Assembly (NCBI GenBank): GCA_009936695.1
Contig: JAACEA010000114.1
Span: 1 to 7,420, forward strand
DNA from: Planctomycetia bacterium
Lineage (GTDB): Bacteria > Planctomycetota > Phycisphaerae > Phycisphaerales > SM1A02
Direction: 5' to 3'
Length of the DNA stretch: 7,420 nucleotides
The notes below the pieces were generated by a model. The model saw nothing but the letters and a program-made list of their open reading frames with translations, did not search any database and was not told the DNA's origin. A program made the position numbers and the translations under genes. Of this stretch, positions 1 through 5,984 are shown in pieces (position 1 is the stretch's first letter; every line of letters begins with the position of its first letter).

Positions 1-361
1 CGTCGAACTCGAACGCGTCGATGCCGAGAATCCCATCCGCGATGTCGACCGGATCCACGACGATGCTGCCGGACGGCTGCGACTGCTGGGACGGCGATCC
101 GATTCCGAAGACCGCGCTGTAGTCCACGGGAAGGTTGCCGTTTCCACCGAAGAGCCCGGGGCGGGTCTGGGTTCCGCCGGGATTGGTCTTCGCGTCGTAG
201 TCGCCGATCAACACGCCGTCGAACGGCACCGAGACGAGCAGCGTCTGATCGACGATGCTCTCCTTCGGCTCGATCACGAGATCCTGCGCGAGCACCGCGG
301 CGGACGTGTTCGAAAGAAGCGTGACGAGCAGAATGCGATGGGCGAGACGAGCAGGGTTCAT
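1..361 (-). CDS. Secreted protein of unknown function, N-terminal part only
   Basis: An open frame read from an ATG at 359-361 down to the left edge gives the first 120 residues without a stop; the rest lies outside the window. A GGTGGAG ribosome site sits about 10 bases upstream of the ATG. Residues 1-25 form a classic signal peptide: positive start (NPARLAHR), hydrophobic core (ILLVTLL), and a likely cut after VLA, before QDL. The mature part is rich in Gly, Asp, Ser and Pro and contains PFDGVLIGDYD (47-57) and RPGLFGGNGN (67-76), which looks like a beta-rich extracellular domain. I do not recognise the family, and no dockerin, enzyme motif or transmembrane segment is seen in the visible part. 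It lies 87 bases downstream of the Cys-rich dockerin gene on the same strand, so cotranscription is possible. Confidence that it is a real exported protein is high; no function is assigned. Confidence 0.8.
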   Translation of the reverse strand, partial: MNPARLAHRILLVTLLSNTSAAVLAQDLVIEPKESIVDQTLLVSVPFDGVLIGDYDAKTNPGGTQTRPGLFGGNGNLPVDYSAVFGIGSPSQQSQPSGSIVVDPVDIADGILGIDAFEFD

Positions 362-448
362 GGGACGAGTTCTCCACCCCCATTGTGGACGATCTCTCGA
401 CCGTTTCCAGCGAATAACGCGGAGGCGGCCTTGATCAACCGCTCAATT

Positions 449-1525
449 TCAGGGGCAGCCGCCCCAGCCGACGAAGAGCCCGCCCAGATCCTGACCATCG
501 ACCATGCCGTCGCCGTCGAGGTCGGCCGGGCAGACGCCGGTGCATTCGCCCCAGGCCGCGAAGAGCAGGCCGAGGTCGACCCCGTCGACCATGCCGTCAC
601 CGTTCAAGTCACCCGGACATGGTGCCGCGGTGCAGGCGAGTTCGAGGAGGTAGTGGAGTCCGTAGGTCCGCGGCAGCGGCTCCTCGTCGTCGTCCGGTGG
701 GTTCTTCGGGTCGATCTCGTCGCAGGGCAGCCCGGATCGGAGCGATCGACCGTCCGCACCCGCCTCGACCACGAGGTGGTATTCGCCGTCCGGGAGATCG
801 ACGACCCACTCGTCGGTTCCGCAGGGATCGACGGGTCGTCGGTCCAGCACGCTGATCGGCCCTTCGCATGAGCCCGTGACGATGAGCATTCGTGCGGGAA
901 ACTCCGTCTCCAACCGGATGACCACCGGCCCGTCGCGGGTCTCCGGAAGCCGGAACCAGTCGACGTCACGTGGCACGCTCGTCGTGGTCTTCCCGTAGAT
1001 GGCGTCCCCGCAGGCGATCGACGAAGCAATGATCTCGACCGCGCCGCCGCCGCATCCGTCGTTGAGCCGTTCGAGGCACGGCTCACCCTCCTCGCGAGCA
1101 CCGGGGGGCGGAACGATCGGGCACTCGAAGGCTCGCCCGCACCACGATTCCGCCTCCGCGACGCAGATCTCGTCCCAGGTGCCGTATCCGCAGAAGGGGT
1201 CGTGCATCCGAACCAGTTCGCAACACGTCTCGTCGAGACAGCCTCCGGTGTCGTGGATCTCGAGACAGCCGCCGAAATCGGGGCAGTACACGTCACCGCA
1301 GAGTTCCCCGGCCTGCTCCACGCAGGTCTCGTCCCAGACGACGTCGCAGCAGAAGACGTCGATCTTGCAGACCAGTTCGCAACATTGCGGTTGAAGACAG
1401 CCGGGCCCGTCGTGCGGCTCGTCGCAAGGCGGTCGATCGGGACCGCAGTCATCCTGCCCGCGGGCCGCGGAGACCGGCAGCGACATCAACGCGACCGCGA
1501 GGATTCTGGAGAGGATGCCGCTCAT
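449..1525 (-). CDS. Secreted Cys-rich protein: tandem 53-residue repeats, PPC-like domain, C-terminal dockerin-like pair
   Basis: 358 residues. Residues 1-23 are a signal peptide (core ILAVALMSLPVSA; cut near SA/AR or RG/QD). Two Cys-rich repeats follow at 34-77 and 87-130, exactly 53 residues apart. They share CxExHDxxGCL, CCELV, DxFC, WDExCV and a final CG. Residues about 160-298 resemble a bacterial pre-peptidase C-terminal (PPC) beta domain: CGDAIYG, DVDWFRL, then WVVDLPDGEYHLVVEAG; an acidic loop DDDEE sits at 278-282. The end carries two dockerin-like calcium loops, GDLNGDGMVDGVDLG (305-319) and ADLDGDGMVDGQDLG (334-348), each followed by a W-G, and finishes in GGCP. The terminal Gly-Cys fits what I recall of planctomycete 'GC-type' dockerins. 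The start ATG overlaps the stop of the propeller gene (ATGA), with GGAAGG about 12 bases upstream. No catalytic motif is seen, so a structural or adhesive extracellular role is the most one can infer. Confidence 0.9.
   Translation of the reverse strand: MSGILSRILAVALMSLPVSAARGQDDCGPDRPPCDEPHDGPGCLQPQCCELVCKIDVFCCDVVWDETCVEQAGELCGDVYCPDFGGCLEIHDTGGCLDETCCELVRMHDPFCGYGTWDEICVAEAESWCGRAFECPIVPPPGAREEGEPCLERLNDGCGGGAVEIIASSIACGDAIYGKTTTSVPRDVDWFRLPETRDGPVVIRLETEFPARMLIVTGSCEGPISVLDRRPVDPCGTDEWVVDLPDGEYHLVVEAGADGRSLRSGLPCDEIDPKNPPDDDEEPLPRTYGLHYLLELACTAAPCPGDLNGDGMVDGVDLGLLFAAWGECTGVCPADLDGDGMVDGQDLGGLFVGWGGCP
1136..1426 (-). repeat. Tandem Cys-rich protein repeat (two copies, 53-residue period)
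   Basis: Residues 34-77 and 87-130 of the Cys-rich dockerin protein align over 44 positions without gaps, with 23 identities. Conserved positions include all six shared cysteines of the core, plus CCELV, WDE and the HD pair. Copy 1 has two extra cysteines (53 and 60); the matching positions of copy 2 are Arg106 and Gly113. The repeat is at the protein level and has diverged at the DNA level, so it is an old duplication. Similar modules occur, as I recall, in other planctomycete secreted proteins, but I cannot name the family. Confidence 0.85.
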
Positions 1526-3042
1526 CTTCGCACCCGCCCTTCCGGCGACTCCGACGCCGGGCGGTGATCGGCATGGACGTCGCCACCGACGGTCTCGAGG
1601 AACAGCGCCACGTCGACTCCGGTGATCGCGCCGTCGCCGTTCAGATCACCGATCGCGTTCCGATCGATCGCGAAGTTCGACGGCGACGTCCGCGACGGCG
1701 TCGCTCGACCCGTGCGAGGTGCGATTCCATCACCGCAATCCGAGCCCTCCTGCGGCGTGAGATTCGGCAGGAACCAGACCGAGTTCGAGATCAGTTCGAC
1801 GGCCAGAACGTCCTGATCGCAGTCGCCGTCCAGATCGGTGACGAGCACGGCTCGGAAGAAGGTGTCCGAACCGATCTGCTGCGGGGGTTCGAAGGTCACC
1901 CGCCCGTCGCCGCCCTCCGACACCGGCACCGTCCGGTTGTCGAGCGCCATCACCGGCCCGGGGAGCGCGTGGCCCACCACCACATCCAGATCGTCGTCAC
2001 CGTCGAGGTCACCGAGCGCGATCGCATAGGCGTAACCGAGCTGGGTCGCGGGGAAGGCCCGTTCACGTTGCAGATCGACGCCCGCCGTCGCTCCACCGTT
2101 CTCGAAGACACCGACATGGGATGGCGAGTCGAGCAGGATCAGCGGAACGACGAGATCCTCGTCACCGTCCGAGTCGACGTCGCCGATCCCGAGATTCGTC
2201 ATGCCACCGATCTCTCCCGTGACCCGCGGCGGCCGCCAGCCCGCGTCCGGTTCGAAGGTGCCGTCGCCTCGATTGAGCACGACGCACGCCCGACTCGCGC
2301 CGGTCGCGACCACCACCAGATCGCGGTCGCCGTCCCGGTCGATGTCCACGGTGTCGATCGCCTGCGGGTAGGGATGGCCGACCTCGGATTCCGCGATCAC
2401 CACGTCCGCGCCGCGTTCGAAGCCGCCGGTGCCGTCGTTGAAGAGGATCTCGATGATCGGCAGACGGTGATTCATCGCCGCGATGTCCGGATCACCGTCG
2501 CCGTCGAGATCGTCGACCACGAGGGCCCGGGGTTCGCGGCCCAGTCGGATCTCCTCGAACTCCGCGAAGGTGCCGTCGCCGAAACCACGAAGCAGGGACA
2601 GTCTTCCCCGCAACGACCGCACCGCGAAGCAGAGGTCGAGGTGGCCGTCCCCGTCGAGGTCGACGATCTCCACCCAGTCCGTCTGCCCACCGGTCACCAG
2701 TTCGATCGGCGTTCCCAGAACGCCGTCCTCGTTGGGAACGAGGTACGCGAACCCTTCCGAGTTGCGGCCGGCGATCACGAGATCCGGATCGCCGTCCTCG
2801 TCCAGGTCTCCGATCGCCACCATGGTCGGCGAGTGCGGCGTGGGCATCGAGACGACCTGCGGCGGTCCGAAGAGGAACGGGCCGTCCGCAGACGCTCGCG
2901 TGATGCCGGATGCCGATACGGCGATCGTCGCCACCGAAGCCCAACCCCACGAGGGCTTCGTCGTGGCGGCGATGGCCGTTCGAGATTCACGGACAGGTCG
3001 AGACACGCGGTCATGCACTCCGAACTCGGGAAAGGAGACCAT
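1522..3042 (-). CDS. Secreted FG-GAP/VCBS seven-repeat propeller protein with C-terminal half dockerin
   Basis: 506 residues from the ATG at 3042. Seven DxDxDGDxD calcium-binding loops start near residues 79, 128, 178, 233, 288, 345 and 403, spaced 49-58 residues apart. This is the signature of FG-GAP/VCBS repeats, which fold as a seven-bladed beta-propeller as in integrin alpha heads. Residues 464-486 (IGDLNGDGAITGVDVALF onward) form one dockerin-type EF-hand loop, followed by a short basic tail ending RVRR. The N-terminus is long for a signal peptide: a weak hydrophobic stretch (about 35-50) ends in RASA before DG, a plausible cut near residue 52. The start is uncertain. The ATG has only a weak ribosome site, and in-frame GTG codons 9 (3016-3018) and 13 (3004-3006, GGAG 11 bases upstream) would give a more usual signal peptide. 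The stop shares ATGA with the next gene, so the two are translationally coupled. Likely a calcium-dependent extracellular binding protein; its ligand is unknown. Confidence 0.9.
   Translation of the reverse strand: MVSFPEFGVHDRVSRPVRESRTAIAATTKPSWGWASVATIAVSASGITRASADGPFLFGPPQVVSMPTPHSPTMVAIGDLDEDGDPDLVIAGRNSEGFAYLVPNEDGVLGTPIELVTGGQTDWVEIVDLDGDGHLDLCFAVRSLRGRLSLLRGFGDGTFAEFEEIRLGREPRALVVDDLDGDGDPDIAAMNHRLPIIEILFNDGTGGFERGADVVIAESEVGHPYPQAIDTVDIDRDGDRDLVVVATGASRACVVLNRGDGTFEPDAGWRPPRVTGEIGGMTNLGIGDVDSDGDEDLVVPLILLDSPSHVGVFENGGATAGVDLQRERAFPATQLGYAYAIALGDLDGDDDLDVVVGHALPGPVMALDNRTVPVSEGGDGRVTFEPPQQIGSDTFFRAVLVTDLDGDCDQDVLAVELISNSVWFLPNLTPQEGSDCGDGIAPRTGRATPSRTSPSNFAIDRNAIGDLNGDGAITGVDVALFLETVGGDVHADHRPASESPEGRVRR
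1807..2808 (-). repeat. Seven FG-GAP/VCBS repeats (propeller blades)
   Basis: The loops read DLDEDGDPD, DLDGDGHLD, DLDGDGDPD, DIDRDGDRD, DVDSDGDED, DLDGDDDLD and DLDGDCDQD. Each is followed by a hydrophobic strand. In repeats 6 and 7 the central glycine (DxDxDG) is replaced by Asp and Cys. Because the loops use similar codons, this stretch also looks repetitive at the DNA level (recurring ccgtcgccgtcgag-like words). Confidence 0.85.
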
Positions 3043-3194
3043 TCATCCGAGTGTAGGTCCGGTCGGTCCGAACGCATCGATCCTTCACCGACCGCGGCCG
3101 AGATCGCTCCATGCGCTCCCGGATCAGGTCCCGGAACCTGTGATTCGCGGGGAATCGACCGGTGGTTCGCGCGATCCCGTCGCCACTCACGGAA
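3043..3194. other. 152-base intergenic gap with two adjacent inverted repeats
   Basis: This gap separates the peptidase stop from the start of the propeller gene. It holds an imperfect 16-base palindrome at 3125-3140 (CAGGTCCCGGAACCTG, one mismatched pair that becomes G-U in minus-strand RNA) and, one base further, a 5-base inverted repeat GATTC/GAATC at 3142-3146 and 3152-3156. Neither is followed by a T-run on the minus strand, so a standard intrinsic terminator is not supported. The gap could hold a promoter for the two dockerin genes, but I see no clear -35/-10 pair. Confidence 0.35.
3125..3140. repeat. Imperfect 16-base palindrome between peptidase and propeller genes
   Basis: Read on either strand, the two halves CAGGTCCC and GGAACCTG are inverse complements except for one pair. 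In transcript from the minus strand it can form a 6-pair stem (one G-U) with a CCGG loop, about 55 bases after the peptidase stop. It may be an RNA-processing hairpin, a protein site, or chance in GC-rich DNA. Confidence 0.35.
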
Positions 3195-5984
3195 TCAACG
3201 ACCTCGTTCGAGGAGTCGCTCGATCGCCTCCATCCGTCGCACATGACGAGGCTCATCGGGCTCGAGCACCACGAGGGCCTCGATGTGACGGCGGGCCGCC
3301 GCGAGTTCCCCCGCCTCGACCGCGCACGCCGCGGCGAGTTCGCGGTTGGCCGCGTGATAGGGGTTCATTCGGACGCCTCGTTCCGCGGCCTCGTGGGCCT
3401 TCCGCGGCGCGCCGACCTTCCGAGACAATCGGGCGATCTCCAGCGCGAAACTGTTGTCCTTGACGCTCCGAAGATCGAGCTCGATCAGGTGAGGGATCGC
3501 CTTGGTCGGCTCTTCACCGTCGAGCAGGTCCCGGGCGAGCACGCGATGCGGATAGGGATCGACCGGCCGGACCGCGGCGTACCGTTCGAGCATCGCCCGC
3601 ACCCCGTCGTCGACCGTCGAGTCGCTTCGCATCCGTCGGCGAATCGTGAGTTCGAGCAGATCCGGATGATCGGGAAACTCCTGGAGGAGCGCCTGCAGGT
3701 CGTCGTCGCCGATCTCGACCGGCGGTCGCTGGAGCGCGGGCCACGCGTCACCGACGGTCCGGGCCGCCTCCGCGGACTCACCGGGTCGCAGCGGACGTCC
3801 GATCTCCCCCGCGAGGAGGTCCGCGATCCGGGCGAGCCGCGACTGCCTGGCTTCATCGAGTCCCGCCACCTGATCGGGATCCCGCATTCGAACCCGATCC
3901 GCGAGCTCGTCGAGCGAAGGCGAGGGGTCGAGTCCCCAGCTTCGGACCTGGGTACCCGCCCAATCGACGAAATCGCGATGGAAGTCCTCGCGTGAGACGC
4001 CCAGGGCCCGCGGAATCGCGTCCTTCTCCTGGACCCCGTCGAAGTACAGATCGATCAACTCGACCAGCGCCGAATCGCCCCACCGCTCGTTCATGAACTC
4101 GACCATCCAGTGGCCCTGCGCGTATGCGAAGCTGCGGTCACCCGGTCGCTTGGGCCGGACGAACGCCCAGTTGATCTCGTCGAGATCGAAGAGATCGCCA
4201 CGTTTCCACCGTTCCGCGAGCTGACTCGCGATCCGATACTCGCGGGGCACGCCCTCGATGCTCACCGCCGCGGCTTCGGTGAGCCAGTGCGGAATCCGGT
4301 TGCGGGTCTGGCTCAGGGTGATGGTGTGGGCGTACTCGTGGCGAAGCACCCGCAACCAGTCGAAGAGACCGAGATGCTTGTCGGGCGGCCCCTCCCGCGG
4401 GACTTCGATCGCGATCAGCGGACCGGTGCACGCGGCGATGGTGTGGATCGCCGGCATGCCGGTGATCCGAACCGCGAAGAACTTGTGGTCGGGCATCAGC
4501 TCGATCACCGTCTTCCGATCCGGTTCGTGTCGGAACCGATTCGCGAGGTCGGCGTGCATCTCCTCCAGCGGGCCGAGCATGCCCTTTGCGACCACCTCGT
4601 CCACGCCGGGTCGGTACTTCAGTACGAAGTGCTCGCTCTCGAGCACCTCGAAGCCTTCGATCTCCTCGAGCAGGAACTCGCTGAACGCCGCTCGCTTGTT
4701 GTAGGGATCGAGATTCGTCGCGGTGTCCAGCGCGAATCGCGCCTCGGCGTCCCGACCGGACTGCATCTCGAGCAGGCCGAGTTCGACGTGCGGCGCCGCC
4801 CACGCCGGGCGGCGGCGTATCGCCTCCGCGAGCGCCGCGGCCGCGTCCTCGTACTGCCGGTCGAACGAGAGCGCCGACCCGACCTCGTACCAACCCATGG
4901 GGGAGCCGGGTTCGACCTCGTCGAGCCGGGCGAGCCAGTCGGCCTCCTCCTTCAGGTCGTAGCGGACCGCCGCGGCGGCCGCCCGCAGCGCGAGCGCTTC
5001 AGGCATCCGGGGATGCCGCGCCAGAAGCTCGTCCAGAAACTCCACCGCGAGGTCCGGGTCGTTTCGAGTCATGGCGCTGCGGGCTCGAATGAGCGTCGCG
5101 AGCGGATGCCCCTTCGGAGGCTCGCCCTCGACGTCGAGCAGTCCATGCAGCCGATCGAGCGTCGCCGCCGCCCGCTCCGCCGAATCGAAGTCGAAGGAAC
5201 GCAGGGCGATCGATCCCAGATCGAACCACGACGCCGCCAGGCGGGGATCGAGTGCGAGCGCCTCGTGCAGCGCGGGAATCCCCTCCCCGATGCTCGAGCG
5301 TTCGACGAGGAGCCGACCTTCCAGCAATCGTGGTCTCGGATCGAGCCGGTCGATCGTGGTGCGGGCGGTCCCGAGTCGATCGAGCATGAGCTGGAAGTCG
5401 TCGGGACGACCTCCACCCGCGTCGAGTCTGATCCGCATCGCGTCCACCCGGGCGAGGCTCGATCCGATCTCGGGTGGCGACACGGCGTCCGCGATTCGAA
5501 TGGTGCTCGCGGCCGCGGCCAGTGCTTCTTCGCGACGACCGAGGACGTGGAGCAGACGAGCGCGAGCGGCCTCCATGGCGGCCGCGCTCGATTCGACGAC
5601 GGTCGCCTCGTCGAGGAGCGCGAGGCCTTCCTCGGAGCGTCCGAGTCGGCGAAGCGCCTCGGCCCGGAGTTGGATCGGCGCATCGCTCGCATCGGCCACC
5701 AGATCCCATCGACCGAGCCCCATCGCGACACGAGCCCGGCCGGGACCATCTTCCATCACGTCCTCGAGAAGCCAGGTTCCGTGACGACGGCGCATCGCCG
5801 CCCGCTCCTCGGGGGTCAGCCAGTCCGCTTTCATCGCCTCGACGACGAGCGGCGATGGTGCGACCGCCCCCGGCACGAGGGCCTGCTCCTGGGCCACCGC
5901 CGGCAGGGTGAGTGCCGCGATCCCGGTGAGGACCATGACGGCACGGCGCGATGCGATGCTGATTGGTCGGCGTCGTCGATTCAC
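3195..5984 (-). CDS. Secreted TPR-repeat zinc metallopeptidase (gluzincin, peptidase MA-like)
   Basis: 929 residues. I place the start at the GTG at 5982-5984 rather than the ATG at 6035. GGAGGA lies 10 bases upstream, the GTG overlaps the LolA-like stop as GTGA, and the protein then opens with a clean signal peptide (Arg-rich start, core VMVLTGIAALTLPAVA, cut before QEQ at about 31/32). SRRAVMV is only a weak Tat-like motif. Residues about 98-433 are Ala/Leu-rich helical pairs of TPR type. About 445-683 is the catalytic domain: EHFVLKY entry strand, RHEYAHT with zinc ligands H549 and H553 and general base E550, then HWLTEAAA with probable third ligand E570, then AYAQGHWMVEFM. HEXXH followed 16 residues later by Glu is the gluzincin arrangement seen in peptidase_MA-like proteins. 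Residues about 690-929 are again TPR-like. It probably cleaves envelope or periplasmic proteins, with the TPR arms binding partners. The substrate is unknown, and a C-terminal anchor is absent. Confidence 0.9.
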   Translation of the reverse strand: MNRRRRPISIASRRAVMVLTGIAALTLPAVAQEQALVPGAVAPSPLVVEAMKADWLTPEERAAMRRRHGTWLLEDVMEDGPGRARVAMGLGRWDLVADASDAPIQLRAEALRRLGRSEEGLALLDEATVVESSAAAMEAARARLLHVLGRREEALAAAASTIRIADAVSPPEIGSSLARVDAMRIRLDAGGGRPDDFQLMLDRLGTARTTIDRLDPRPRLLEGRLLVERSSIGEGIPALHEALALDPRLAASWFDLGSIALRSFDFDSAERAAATLDRLHGLLDVEGEPPKGHPLATLIRARSAMTRNDPDLAVEFLDELLARHPRMPEALALRAAAAAVRYDLKEEADWLARLDEVEPGSPMGWYEVGSALSFDRQYEDAAAALAEAIRRRPAWAAPHVELGLLEMQSGRDAEARFALDTATNLDPYNKRAAFSEFLLEEIEGFEVLESEHFVLKYRPGVDEVVAKGMLGPLEEMHADLANRFRHEPDRKTVIELMPDHKFFAVRITGMPAIHTIAACTGPLIAIEVPREGPPDKHLGLFDWLRVLRHEYAHTITLSQTRNRIPHWLTEAAAVSIEGVPREYRIASQLAERWKRGDLFDLDEINWAFVRPKRPGDRSFAYAQGHWMVEFMNERWGDSALVELIDLYFDGVQEKDAIPRALGVSREDFHRDFVDWAGTQVRSWGLDPSPSLDELADRVRMRDPDQVAGLDEARQSRLARIADLLAGEIGRPLRPGESAEAARTVGDAWPALQRPPVEIGDDDLQALLQEFPDHPDLLELTIRRRMRSDSTVDDGVRAMLERYAAVRPVDPYPHRVLARDLLDGEEPTKAIPHLIELDLRSVKDNSFALEIARLSRKVGAPRKAHEAAERGVRMNPYHAANRELAAACAVEAGELAAARRHIEALVVLEPDEPRHVRRMEAIERLLERGR
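4275..4340 (-). other. Zinc-binding active site of the metallopeptidase
   Basis: Codons for H-E-Y-A-H lie at 4326-4340, and the downstream glutamate of HWLTEAA at 4275-4277. All residues needed for zinc binding and catalysis in the gluzincin clan are present, so the enzyme is predicted to be active rather than a dead paralogue. Confidence 0.85.

Noticed and set aside
424..463. Possible terminator of the Cys-rich gene (GGCGGC/GCCGCC arms, TTGATCAA palindrome at 431-438)
   Set aside because: The arms are separated by a loop of nearly 30 bases and include coding sequence, and there is no T-run after them on the minus strand. Too weak to call.
1620..2820. Recurring GC-rich DNA words such as ccgtcgccgtcgag that look like a DNA repeat array
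   Set aside because: They fall at the codons for the DLDGDG calcium loops, with spacing that follows the protein repeats. They are not CRISPR or a DNA-level repeat.
3011..3046. Eleven-codon frame starting at ATG 3046 that overlaps the propeller start
   Set aside because: It has no ribosome site of its own and no leader-peptide features such as repeated codons. Likely chance.
3202..3213. Small hairpin CCTCG-TT-CGAGG at the end of the peptidase gene
   Set aside because: Only five pairs, inside the last codons, with no T-run. Explained by coding sequence.
1564..3246. Open frame of about 560 codons on the plus strand, opposite the propeller gene
   Set aside because: It mirrors the repeated calcium-loop codons of the minus-strand gene, is rich in Arg, Asp, Val and His without domain logic, and has no ribosome site. 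Long antisense frames are expected in GC-rich genes.
2483..3463. Plus-strand frame of about 326 codons spanning the gap between the peptidase and propeller genes
   Set aside because: The product is a Ser/Arg/Pro-rich low-complexity translation with no ribosome site, typical of a wrong frame in GC-rich DNA.
5882..5981. Twin-arginine (Tat) signal in the TPR-peptidase (SRRAVMV)
   Set aside because: The residues after RR do not match the usual F-L-K pattern and the core is strongly hydrophobic, so a Sec signal is more likely.
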